Below, one piece after another: positions 1-7,325 of a stretch of DNA of 27,343 nucleotides (position 1 is its first letter; the number at the start of each line of letters is the position of its first letter). The notes beneath the pieces were generated by a model that did no database searches, was not told where the DNA came from, and worked only from the letters and a program-made list of their open reading frames with translations. The translations under genes and the position numbers were made by a program. Source of the stretch: JACQHJ01 sp038063075 (GTDB lineage Bacteria; Patescibacteriota; Microgenomatia; Levybacterales; UBA12049); contig JBBTVW010000007.1 in the NCBI GenBank assembly GCA_038063075.1, positions 1 to 27,343 of the forward strand. The letters run 5' to 3'.

Positions 1-316
1 TATACGGTAAAACATTTGCTCCTAAATCATTTAATGTTTCCCAAAGTATTGCGCTACCACAAATTCCATCTACATCATAATCTCCAAAGACGATAATTTG
101 TTTCTTCTCTTTAATAGCTTTATTTATTCTTTCTACACTCTTTTTAAGCTCTTGTTTATCAATTTTTACACTTTCTATTGTTACATCACTAAGCTTTGGT
201 GTTAAAAACCTTTCTTTTTGAACTTTTGTGGTAATTTTCCTATTTTCTAAAAGAATTGTTAATAGTTTCTCTTCTGTTAATTGTTTTATGCTACTTAGCA
301 CATTCCATTTCTTCAT
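1..316 (-). CDS. recJ: Single-stranded-DNA exonuclease RecJ, N-terminal part
   Basis: RecJ is a 5'-3' single-strand DNA exonuclease of the DHH phosphoesterase family that acts in recombination and repair. The gene enters the window from the left edge; 105 codons are visible on the minus strand from an ATG at 316-314, with no stop. The reading starts MKKWNVLSS and holds VFGDYDVDGICGSA at about residues 77-90. DYDVDG (79-84) is the DHH-family motif I with metal-binding aspartates, and the following GSAILWETL segment is typical of RecJ. About 75 residues precede the motif, as in RecJ. The gene is divergent from cca, with 49 bp between the start codons. The C-terminal DHHA1 and OB parts lie outside, so completeness cannot be judged. 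Confidence 0.9.
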   Translation of the reverse strand, partial: MKKWNVLSSIKQLTEEKLLTILLENRKITTKVQKERFLTPKLSDVTIESVKIDKQELKKSVERINKAIKEKKQIIVFGDYDVDGICGSAILWETLNDLGANVLPY

Positions 317-339
317 AAATTCTTTTTATATCTTTACTT

Positions 340-350
340 TGCTATACTAT
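340..350. promoter_or_regulatory. Shared extended -10 for cca and possibly recJ
   Basis: On the plus strand TGCTATACT (340-348) is an extended -10 (TGn plus TATACT), 17 bases before the cca ATG. The same bases read on the minus strand give TATAGT, a plausible -10 for recJ. I see no good -35 for either direction. The symmetry (TATACTATA, 343-351) fits a bidirectional promoter; this is inferred from sequence only. Confidence 0.45.
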
Positions 351-365
351 ACCAAGAAGGCAAAA

Positions 366-1721
366 ATGATTCCAGAAGAAGTTTTACTTATATACAAAAA
401 AATAGAGGACGCTGGCTTTGAAGTTTATTTCGTAGGAGGAAGCGTTAGGAACCTACTTTTAAAAAAAGACGTTAAAGACTGGGACTTAACTACAAATGCA
501 ACGCCAGAGGATATACTAAAAATCTTTCCAAATGGATTTTACGATAATGATTTTGGCACAGTAGGTGTTCCTTATAAAATTAGGGAAGATAAAAAAGTTG
601 CGGAAATAACTACATTTAGAACTGAAAAAAGCACAAATCCAACTCATAAACCTGATAAGGTTTTATGGGGAAAAACAATTGAAGAAGATTTAGCTAGAAG
701 AGATTTTACAATTAATGCAATTGCCCTAAGACTAGTTGGAAAATCAAACTCATTTGAGATGATTGATCCATACTCTGGAGAAAAAGATTTAAAGAAGAAA
801 ATATTAAAAGCAGTTGGAGATCCAAATCAAAGATTTAAAGAAGATGCCCTAAGACTTCTTAGAGCAATTAGGATTGCAACAGAACTTGAATTTAAAATAG
901 AAAGTAAGACATTTGAAAAAATAACAGAAGATGCCTTACTTTTAGAACATATATCTAAAGAGAGAATCCAAACTGAACTACTTAGAATTCTAAAAAATGA
1001 TAATGCATATGATGGGATCATGCTTTTACATACTAGTGGTCTTTTAAGATATATACTTCCAGAGTTATTAGAAGGTGTTGGAGTTTCTCAAAAAAGACCA
1101 GGCAGGCATCATACAGAAGATGTTTTTACTCATAACGTTCTTTCTTTAAAATTTTGTCCATCAAAAAACGAGATCGTTAAATTCGCAACTCTAATTCACG
1201 ACATAGGCAAACCAAAGTCGTTATCCAAAGATAAAGATGGTTTAGTTATTTTTTATAACCACGAGATTGTTGGATCAAGAATTGCCCAAGATATTTGTCA
1301 AAGACTTAAGTTTTCAAAGAAAGACAGAGAAAAAGTTGTGACTCTAATAAGATGGCATATGTTTAGCGTTAATGAAAACTTATCAGATGCTGGAGTTAGA
1401 AGATTTATTAGAAGAATTGGAGTAGAAAACGTAAAAGACATGATGGATTTAAGAGTTGGAGATAGATTAGGCGGAGGAACACAAACTGCTGAGAGCTGGA
1501 GATTAAAACTATTTAAAGAAAAGGTTGAAAAAGAACTTAAACCAGCACCATTTTCAATAAATGATTTAAAAGTAAACGGAAATGATATAATGAAATTACT
1601 ACAGATAAAACCAGGTCCCAAAATCGGGGACATATTACAGAAGTTATTTGAAGAGGTAGACGAAAATTTATCTAAAAATAATAAAGAATATCTCCAAGGC
1701 CGCATCAAGGATCTAGCCTAA
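366..1721 (+). CDS. cca: CCA-adding tRNA nucleotidyltransferase with HD domain
   Basis: Class II nucleotidyltransferase that adds or repairs the 3'-CCA end of tRNA. I place the start at 366, giving 451 residues: it is preceded by an AAGAAGG ribosome-binding site (354-360) and gives an N-terminus matching the family. The open frame extends upstream to 228 but would overlap recJ with unrelated sequence. Visible motifs are GGSVRN (24-29), the catalytic DWD (38-40), RRDFTINA (about 111-118), the tRNA/nucleotide-binding block RLLRAIRIA, and a C-terminal HD domain with LIHDIGKP (H278, D279). The HD domain suggests 2',3'-cyclic phosphodiesterase/phosphatase activity as in some CCA enzymes. A poly(A) polymerase role cannot be excluded from sequence, but a single cca-like gene of this length is usually the CCA enzyme. 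It heads an operon with the ABC exporter and yqeY. Confidence 0.93.
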   Translation: MIPEEVLLIYKKIEDAGFEVYFVGGSVRNLLLKKDVKDWDLTTNATPEDILKIFPNGFYDNDFGTVGVPYKIREDKKVAEITTFRTEKSTNPTHKPDKVLWGKTIEEDLARRDFTINAIALRLVGKSNSFEMIDPYSGEKDLKKKILKAVGDPNQRFKEDALRLLRAIRIATELEFKIESKTFEKITEDALLLEHISKERIQTELLRILKNDNAYDGIMLLHTSGLLRYILPELLEGVGVSQKRPGRHHTEDVFTHNVLSLKFCPSKNEIVKFATLIHDIGKPKSLSKDKDGLVIFYNHEIVGSRIAQDICQRLKFSKKDREKVVTLIRWHMFSVNENLSDAGVRRFIRRIGVENVKDMMDLRVGDRLGGGTQTAESWRLKLFKEKVEKELKPAPFSINDLKVNGNDIMKLLQIKPGPKIGDILQKLFEEVDENLSKNNKEYLQGRIKDLA

Positions 1722-1735
1722 TCTGTTCTAATGAT

Positions 1736-2653
1736 ATGTCACAAAAAGTTCTTGAGGTTAAAAACCTTACAAAAAAATTTAAAGATTTTAATGCCATAGA
1801 TAATATTTCATTTGATATAAACGAAGGAGAAATATTAGGATTGCTTGGTCCAAATGGCGCCGGAAAAACTACTACTATTCACATGCTACTTGATGTTATG
1901 GAACCCACTAATGGAAGCATTTCTTATTTTGGTAAATCTTTTAAAAGTCATAGAAGTGAAATATTAAAAAATATTAATTTCTCATCTGCTTATATTTCTT
2001 TACCTTGGTTATTTACTGTTGAAGAAATATTAAAAGTTTATGCAAACCTTTATGAAGTGCCAAATAAAAATTCTAGAATTAAAAGATTACTGCAAGAATT
2101 TGAAATAGAACATTTAAAAAAGAAAAAGGTTCATATGCTTTCAGCTGGAGAAATGGCAAGATTACTTCTTACAAAAGCTTTTATCAATTATCCAAAAATT
2201 ATTCTCCTAGATGAACCAACAGCCTCCCTTGATCCAGATATTGCAGTTAAAATTAGAGACTTTTTAAGAAAACAAAGAAAAGAATATAACGTTAGCATGT
2301 TATTTACTTCACACAATATGGCTGAAGTTGAAGAAATGTGTGACAACATTGTATTTTTAAATAATGGAAAAATTATTGCAAAAGATAAACCGGAAAATCT
2401 CTCTAAGCAGATTCCGGAATCAGAGATTGAATTTATGACAAAGGATACAGTAAAAGCAAAAAATTTCTTAGAATCTCAAAAAATTTCTTTTACACAAAAT
2501 AAAAAAACATTTGAGATTAGTATAAAAACTAAAGAGATTTCTAAATTTATTACACTTATGGCAACTGAAAAAATTGAATATGAAGATATAAGCATTAATA
2601 AACCAAACTTGGAGGATTATTTTCTTAAAATGTCACAAAGGAGAAAAATATGA
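1736..2653 (+). CDS. ABC-2 type exporter, ATP-binding subunit
   Basis: Cytoplasmic ATPase of an ABC-2 exporter, which powers transport through the permease encoded just downstream. Walker A is GPNGAGKT (38-45), the signature is LSAGE (135-139; a one-base-class change from LSGGE common in this subfamily), and Walker B is IILLDEPTAS with D159 and E160. A switch histidine follows in FTSHNMAE. About 80 C-terminal residues form the accessory region seen in drug and polysaccharide ABC-2 ATPases. The gene starts 14 bp after cca and overlaps the permease by 4 bp (ATGA), implying translational coupling; the TGA there works as a stop. The substrate is unknown; drug, lipid or glycan export are all possible. 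Confidence 0.93.
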   Translation: MSQKVLEVKNLTKKFKDFNAIDNISFDINEGEILGLLGPNGAGKTTTIHMLLDVMEPTNGSISYFGKSFKSHRSEILKNINFSSAYISLPWLFTVEEILKVYANLYEVPNKNSRIKRLLQEFEIEHLKKKKVHMLSAGEMARLLLTKAFINYPKIILLDEPTASLDPDIAVKIRDFLRKQRKEYNVSMLFTSHNMAEVEEMCDNIVFLNNGKIIAKDKPENLSKQIPESEIEFMTKDTVKAKNFLESQKISFTQNKKTFEISIKTKEISKFITLMATEKIEYEDISINKPNLEDYFLKMSQRRKI

Positions 2654-3435
2654 ATATAAAAAGAATAATGGCAATGGTGCAAAGATATTACTATAACACT
2701 AAACACAGTTACGACAGGTTAACTGATATGTTTTATTGGCCCTTAATGGATCTATTAATCTGGGGACTTACTGGTCTATATTTTGCAAAGTTATCTCCTG
2801 ATTCAAGTAATGCAACAACAATTTTACTTACTGGAATAATCTTTTGGATTGTTACCTGGAGAGCACAATATGAAATAACAACTAACTTACTTTCAGAAAT
2901 GTGGGACAGGAATCTTGTTAATATTTTCGCTTCGCCTCTAACAGTTTGCGAATGGATTACTTCAGTAATAATTTTTGGTGGATTAAAAATGATTATTAGT
3001 CTTTTATTCTCTGCAGGTCTTGCCTACTTAATTTACCAATATGCATTTTTCCAATTTGGTTGGTGGTTATTCCCAATTATTATTAATCTTGTTATTACTG
3101 GTTGGGCCTCAGGCTTTGTAGTTGCTGCAATCATTATTAGATTTGGCATGAAGGTACAAACTATAGCCTGGGCAGGAGCATATTTAATTGCGCCTTTTTC
3201 AGCACTTTATTACCCATTATCAGTACTCCCTGATTGGGCACAAAAAATTGCTTTAATTTTTCCATCAAGTTATATTTTTGAAGCAATGAGACAACATATT
3301 TTTACAAATACCATTTCTATGGATAAAATCATAATAAGTTTTGCATTAAATGCTATATTTTTGGTATTATCAATTAGTCTATTTGTTTTCTCATTCAAAA
3401 AAAGTAAAAAGATGGGGCTTGGTAGACTAATTTAA
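2650..3435 (+). CDS. ABC-2 type exporter, permease subunit
   Basis: Integral membrane protein of 261 residues, with about six hydrophobic segments and the ABC-2 membrane domain layout. These include LMDLLIWGLTGLYF near the N-terminus, a conserved central block around GWASGFVVAAIIIRFG, and APFSALYYPLSVLPDWAQ followed by FPSSYIFEAMR near the end; this last pattern is typical of ABC-2 permeases. It pairs with the ATPase whose stop codon overlaps its start. The 261-residue length is normal for the family. It has a basic, lysine-rich cytoplasmic tail. No substrate can be assigned from sequence. Confidence 0.9.
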   Translation: MNIKRIMAMVQRYYYNTKHSYDRLTDMFYWPLMDLLIWGLTGLYFAKLSPDSSNATTILLTGIIFWIVTWRAQYEITTNLLSEMWDRNLVNIFASPLTVCEWITSVIIFGGLKMIISLLFSAGLAYLIYQYAFFQFGWWLFPIIINLVITGWASGFVVAAIIIRFGMKVQTIAWAGAYLIAPFSALYYPLSVLPDWAQKIALIFPSSYIFEAMRQHIFTNTISMDKIIISFALNAIFLVLSISLFVFSFKKSKKMGLGRLI

Positions 3436-3438
3436 ATA

Positions 3439-3891
3439 ATGGATAAAGTAAAATTACAAGAAGAATTAAAACAATCAATGCTTGCTAAAAACGAACTTAA
3501 AACCTCAGTTTTAAGAATGCTTATCTCTGCAGTTAATTATTACGAGATTCAAAAAGGTGGAGCTGGATATAGCGCAACAGCAGAAGATGTACTCTCAATG
3601 ATTGGATCACAAGTAAAACAAAGGAGAGATTCTATTGAAGAATATACCAAAGCAAATCGTCCAGAACTTGCTCAAAAAGAACAACAAGAATTAGAAATAC
3701 TACAAACTTATATGCCAGAGCAGATGAGCGAAGAAGAGGTTAAGCAATTAGTTGAAGAAGCAGTCTCTCAAAGTGGCGCAACAACAATCCAAGATATGGG
3801 AAAAGTAATGGGAATCTTAATGCCAAAAGTCAAAGGAAAAGCAGATGGAAGCTTAGTTAGTAACTTAGTAAAACAAGCTCTTACTTCTTAA
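3439..3891 (+). CDS. YqeY/GatB-like domain protein
   Basis: Small cytosolic protein (150 residues) of the YqeY family, which resembles the tRNA-binding C-terminal region of GatB/Asp-tRNA-Asn amidotransferase. The family pattern is clear: an N-terminal helix with KNELKTSVLRMLISAVNYYEI, a middle QVKQRRDSIEEYTKANR with QEQQELEILQTYMPEQMSEEE, then the C-terminal QDMGKVMGILMPKVKGKADGS. It is full length for the family. The molecular role of stand-alone YqeY is not settled; an aminoacyl-tRNA link is suggested by homology only. It starts 3 bp after the permease and ends the cca operon; a separate promoter for the next gene begins right after its stop. Confidence 0.92.
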   Translation: MDKVKLQEELKQSMLAKNELKTSVLRMLISAVNYYEIQKGGAGYSATAEDVLSMIGSQVKQRRDSIEEYTKANRPELAQKEQQELEILQTYMPEQMSEEEVKQLVEEAVSQSGATTIQDMGKVMGILMPKVKGKADGSLVSNLVKQALTS

Positions 3892-3892
3892 C

Positions 3893-3921
3893 TTGTTAGC
3901 TAAATAAGTTTTCACTATAAT
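3893..3921 (+). promoter_or_regulatory. Promoter giving an apparently leaderless transcript
   Basis: The -35 box is TTGTTA (3893-3898), the spacer is 17 bp, and the -10 box is a perfect TATAAT (3916-3921). Only six bases separate the -10 from the ATG at 3928, so the expected start of transcription coincides with the A of the start codon. No Shine-Dalgarno sequence is present. This gives the HAM1-like gene its own leaderless transcript. Confidence 0.65.
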
Positions 3922-3927
3922 TACCTC

Positions 3928-4473
3928 ATGTTATATTACATAACTGGAAACAAAAATAAAATTGATGTTGCTAAAAAGTTTTTAAGTAAATATGATATTT
4001 CATTTATACCTAAAGACTTAAGTGCTTTGGAACTACAATCCGACTCAATAGAAGAAGTTGTAATTCATAAAGCAAAAGATGCTTTCTCAAAATTTAAAAA
4101 ACCTTTATTTGTTAGTGATCATTTCTGGTCAATACCAGCCCTTGGTGGTTTTCCAGGAGCATATATGAAACATATTAATAAATGGTTCAAACCCAAAGAT
4201 CTCCTAAATTTAATGGCTAGTAAAAAGAATAGACAAGCAATACTAACAGAGATGCTTTGTTATATCGACAAAAATACTATGAAAACATTTAAGCAAAGTC
4301 ACACGGGAACAGTTTTAAAACAATCTCAAGGAAAAGGATTTGTTGGTTTTACGGTAATTTCCTTAACAAAAGATGGACTTTCAGTTGCACAAAAAATTGA
4401 AAAAGATCCATCAGCCCTAGAAGAAGATAAACTATGGGAAGATTTTGCTAAGTGGTATAAGGATTTAAAATAA
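3928..4473 (+). CDS. Divergent HAM1/RdgB-family protein, catalytic motifs degraded
   Basis: 181-residue protein with the fold signature of the inosine-triphosphate pyrophosphatase (HAM1/RdgB) family: N-terminal ITGNKNKIDVAKKFL (phosphate-binding TGNxxK at 6-11), LELQSDS (about 34-40), and FVSDHFWSIPALGGFPGAYMKHI (61-83) aligning with the family's ADDSGLxVxxLGGxPGxYSARY block. Several key positions differ: DDSGL becomes SDHFW, so only D64 of the aspartate pair remains. The GFGYDPIF block is replaced by GFVGFTVISL, and the C-terminal SHR motif by WED. Classical ITP/XTP house-cleaning activity is therefore doubtful; a changed substrate or a non-catalytic role is possible. It has its own promoter and ends 2 bp from the convergent secF stop. 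Confidence 0.75.
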   Translation: MLYYITGNKNKIDVAKKFLSKYDISFIPKDLSALELQSDSIEEVVIHKAKDAFSKFKKPLFVSDHFWSIPALGGFPGAYMKHINKWFKPKDLLNLMASKKNRQAILTEMLCYIDKNTMKTFKQSHTGTVLKQSQGKGFVGFTVISLTKDGLSVAQKIEKDPSALEEDKLWEDFAKWYKDLK

Positions 4474-4482
4474 AATTATTTT
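4467..4482. terminator. Weak AT-only hairpin between convergent stops
   Basis: AAAATAA (4467-4473) and TTATTTT (4476-4482) are perfect inverted repeats separated by two bases, followed on the plus strand by more T. It lies exactly over the converging ends of the HAM1-like gene and secF. With no G or C and almost no loop, it would be a poor hairpin; I list it as the only candidate stop signal there. Confidence 0.2.
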
Positions 4483-5375
4483 TTTCTTCTATCTACTAAG
4501 TCTTGCCAAATTACCAATATTGGAGCTGCATTAAATATTGAGGAGTATGTTCCTGAAATTATTCCAATTAAAAGTGCTACTACAAACCATCTAATTGTTT
4601 CTCCTCCAAATAAAAGCATTGCAACTAAAACCAAAACTACAGTAAAGGATGTATTAAATGATCTATCTAGGGTTTGCAATATTGAATTATTAACTGTTTG
4701 TTCAAAATCCTGACCTCCAACTTTTTTAAGATTCTCTCTAATTCTATCGAATACAACAATTGTGTCATGAACGGAAAAACCAATAACTGTTAGAACTGCT
4801 GTTACAAATAAGCTGTCTATCTCAACTCCAAAGAAATGTCCTAAAAGTGAAAATACACCAATTAAAAGTAAAACGTCATGAATTAAGGCAATGATTGCTG
4901 CAATTCCAAACCTAAAACTGCTTGTTGGTTTTGGTACTTTTCTAAATGACCAAGTAATATATAAAACAATTAATAGTGACGAAACACCGAGTGCTTTTAC
5001 TGCATTTAGGGTAATTTCACTACCCATCGTAGGCCCAACAGTCTCATATTGAGATTGTTTAAAATCTCCCACTCTTTTCTTTAAATCTTTTACCAAAAAG
5101 ACATCATCTTTTTCACTTATTGGACTAGTTCTAATAAATACATTATTCTTTGATCTTTCAACAGTTGATACTTTAATTTTCTTTTCTGCAAAAATATCTT
5201 TTATTCCTTTAATCTGCTCATCAGTAACATTTTTTTCAAACGATAAGGTTAATCTACTTCCTCCAGTAAACTCAATTGATAGATTTAAACCAAATAAAAT
5301 TAAGGATATAATTCCAGGAACTATAACTATTAGTGAAATTAGTAGATACCAATATTTTTTGCCAATTATATTCAT
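4476..5375 (-). CDS. secF: Protein translocase subunit SecF
   Basis: RND-superfamily membrane protein that works with SecD to pull secreted proteins across the membrane after SecYEG, using the ion gradient. It has 299 residues, with a first membrane segment (about 8-30), the EFTGGSRL motif (35-42), an extracytoplasmic domain of about 90 residues, then five membrane segments. The conserved VGPTMGSE precedes membrane segment 2, and GFSVHDTIVVFDRIREN is the SecF membrane signature with its aspartates. Length matches SecF. Its ATG overlaps the secD TGA by 4 bp, so translation is probably coupled. The stop lies 2 bp from the convergent HAM1-like gene. Confidence 0.95.
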   Translation of the reverse strand: MNIIGKKYWYLLISLIVIVPGIISLILFGLNLSIEFTGGSRLTLSFEKNVTDEQIKGIKDIFAEKKIKVSTVERSKNNVFIRTSPISEKDDVFLVKDLKKRVGDFKQSQYETVGPTMGSEITLNAVKALGVSSLLIVLYITWSFRKVPKPTSSFRFGIAAIIALIHDVLLLIGVFSLLGHFFGVEIDSLFVTAVLTVIGFSVHDTIVVFDRIRENLKKVGGQDFEQTVNNSILQTLDRSFNTSFTVVLVLVAMLLFGGETIRWFVVALLIGIISGTYSSIFNAAPILVIWQDLVDRRKK

Positions 5376-6673
5376 ATTTGTTTATAAACTAATCTTAAAA
5401 ATGTTCTTGTAACAACAATTGCTGAAAACATTGAGACTAAAACACCAATTGCTAAAACTAGCGCAAAACCTTTAACTATTCCTGTACCAAAAGAGTATAA
5501 AACAAAACTAGTAATAAGCGTTGAAACATTTGAATCTCTTATAGAGGTCCATGCTCTTGAAAAACCAAGCTCAATTGCGGTATGAATAGATTTTCCCTCT
5601 CTTAATTCTTCTTTCATTCTTTCAAAAATTAAGATATTGGCATCAACTGCCATACCAATAGAAAGAATGAATCCTGCGATACCTGAAAGGGTTAAGGTAA
5701 TACCATATGGAGTGATTGAACTAAGTTTAAAGATTGCTAAATTAAACAATGTATATAAAATAAGAGCAACGCTGGCAACAACACCAAGTTTTCCATATAA
5801 GACACACATAAAGACTACTATTATTATAAAACCAACAATTCCAGCAAAAAGACTCTTCTCAAGTGAAGCTGTTCCCAAGGTTGGCTCAATAATATTACTT
5901 GATAAAATTTTAAGTGGAATTGGTAAAGCTCCAGCATTTAACTGGGTACTTAATTGATTTGCTGTTTCAACTGTAAAATTACCCGTTATAACAGCATCCC
6001 CTGTGAGTATTGCTTGCTGCACTGTTGGCTGTTCAATCAATTGATTATCCAATACGATTGCTACAGGCTTTCCAATATTTCTTTTTGTAATATCGGCAAA
6101 CTTTTTTGTTCCCTCAGAAGTAAATTGAAGTTGTACTTGTGGTTTTCCTGTATTTGAATCAAATGAAACACTTGTTTGCTTAAGATCTGCTCCTGTTAAA
6201 TTAGTCTGCTTAAATCCTAGCTCTGCAGATGGACTTGCGGTCTTAGCTGACGCACTTGCATCTTGTTCCCAAAATGTAAGCTGAGCTGTAGTACCAATTA
6301 ATTCTCTTACTTTTTCAGTATCTGTAAGACCTGGAAGCTCAACGATGATTCTATAATCTTCTCCTGCAATAGATGTTTGCACAATTGGTTCAGATACACC
6401 AAATAGATTTACTCTTTTATCAATAACAGTTTTTGCGCTTTCTAAAGCTGAAGTTTTTTGATCTTTTGCAATAGTAGACGTATCAGCTTGTAAGACAAGA
6501 CTTGTACCACCTTCTAAATCTAAACCTTTTCTAAAAATTAGCTCCTGTGGGATATTTATTTTTTGAAAAAGTATATTTGGATCAAAATTACCAATTTTAG
6601 GGAGGTTAATAAATACCGCAAAAATCGTTAAACCAATAATGAGCCACAGTAAGTAGCGAGGGTTTTTATTCAT
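5372..6673 (-). CDS. secD: Protein translocase subunit SecD
   Basis: Partner of SecF in the Sec accessory complex at the membrane. The 433-residue protein has an N-terminal membrane segment, the GLDLEGGTSLVLQ motif (about 50-62), a P1 region with DKRVNLFGVSEPIVQ and IIVELPGLTD, and six membrane helices in all. SIGMAVDANILIFERMKEEL carries the conserved ion-path aspartate region. It is shorter than the about 615 residues of E. coli SecD because the periplasmic part is reduced, as in many Gram-positives. A short low-complexity Ala/Ser stretch (ASASAKTASPSAE) interrupts the P1 region. It starts 4 bp after the upstream winged-helix gene and is cotranscribed with it. Confidence 0.95.
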   Translation of the reverse strand: MNKNPRYLLWLIIGLTIFAVFINLPKIGNFDPNILFQKINIPQELIFRKGLDLEGGTSLVLQADTSTIAKDQKTSALESAKTVIDKRVNLFGVSEPIVQTSIAGEDYRIIVELPGLTDTEKVRELIGTTAQLTFWEQDASASAKTASPSAELGFKQTNLTGADLKQTSVSFDSNTGKPQVQLQFTSEGTKKFADITKRNIGKPVAIVLDNQLIEQPTVQQAILTGDAVITGNFTVETANQLSTQLNAGALPIPLKILSSNIIEPTLGTASLEKSLFAGIVGFIIIVVFMCVLYGKLGVVASVALILYTLFNLAIFKLSSITPYGITLTLSGIAGFILSIGMAVDANILIFERMKEELREGKSIHTAIELGFSRAWTSIRDSNVSTLITSFVLYSFGTGIVKGFALVLAIGVLVSMFSAIVVTRTFLRLVYKQI

Positions 6674-6677
6674 TTAT

Positions 6678-7250
6678 TTATAGCATGCTTTCTTCGTCAC
6701 CAATAAGCATTACTCTTGAACCTGAAAGGATTGAAAGTATAAATGGATCTCTTTTTTTCTTTCTAAAATCAAACTCTTCTTCTGTCATAACTGTATAATT
6801 AATTTCTGTACTAAGCCTTTTTTCTTCCTCTCTAACTAATAGGGCTAGTTCTGGTAAAACAATTGTCCCTACAATTACTAAATCTACTTCATCGGGCTGT
6901 TCTTTTATCTTTCTTAAAAACCTTCCCGAAAACATAGCATACTTTATCTTACCAAGTTTTACTCTATTTTTTAAGATTTGTTCACCAAGGCCAATATTTT
7001 TAGAACCAATCTTAAGAAGATCAAAGTAAAATGGATAATTTTTGGAAAGAGAATAATAAACTCTGTTTGCTCTTGGCTCTCTAGTTAAAATTCCTTTACC
7101 TTCTAGAAAAGAAAGTTCTCTTCTAACTGCGTTTATTTCATCGTGGGTTCTTCTAACTAATTCTCTTACATGAAACATATCAGAAGAGTTTGCTAAGAAA
7201 ACGTTCAAAAGTTTTACCCGAGATTTTGATGTAATTAAATCTGAAAACAT
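6678..7250 (-). CDS. Winged-helix protein with degenerate nucleotidyltransferase-like domain
   Basis: 190-residue cytosolic protein, first gene of the secDF operon. Residues about 1-80 look like an ArsR/MarR-type winged helix: SRVKLLNVFLAN, then a recognition-helix stretch RELVRRTHDEINAVRRELSFLEGKGI and a wing ending REPRANRVYYSL. The rest resembles the fold of minimal nucleotidyltransferases: an FSGRF segment in place of the GSRARG loop, DEVDLVIVG in place of DIDLLV, then INYTVMTEEEFDFRKKKRDPFILSIL. The catalytic GS motif is not intact, so activity is doubtful. It could be a DNA-binding regulator of its own operon. I do not recognise a named family member. A strong promoter lies just upstream. 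Confidence 0.7.
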   Translation of the reverse strand: MFSDLITSKSRVKLLNVFLANSSDMFHVRELVRRTHDEINAVRRELSFLEGKGILTREPRANRVYYSLSKNYPFYFDLLKIGSKNIGLGEQILKNRVKLGKIKYAMFSGRFLRKIKEQPDEVDLVIVGTIVLPELALLVREEEKRLSTEINYTVMTEEEFDFRKKKRDPFILSILSGSRVMLIGDEESML

Positions 7251-7283
7251 AAGTTGTTCTTTTTAGATGGCAGCCTTGAGGAT

Positions 7284-7312
7284 ACTATACAATAAAGAGT
7301 GGCGATTGTAAA
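7284..7312 (-). promoter_or_regulatory. Strong promoter of the winged-helix-secD-secF operon
   Basis: On the minus strand TTTACA (7312-7307) is followed by exactly 17 bp and TATAGT (7289-7284), close to the sigma-70 consensus. The expected transcript start is near 7277, leaving a leader of about 27 bases before the ATG at 7250. It lies in the 75-bp gap behind the DUF3048 gene, so secDF need not depend on read-through. Confidence 0.65.
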
Positions 7313-7325
7313 TATATTCTATTAT

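Noticed and set aside
228..365. N-terminal extension of the cca open frame
   Set aside because: The extra 46 residues are unrelated to the family, overlap the recJ start on the other strand, and precede the promoter and ribosome-binding site of cca at 340-360.
5637..6157. Plus-strand frames inside secD
   Set aside because: They are shadows of the secD coding sequence with no start signals or homology.
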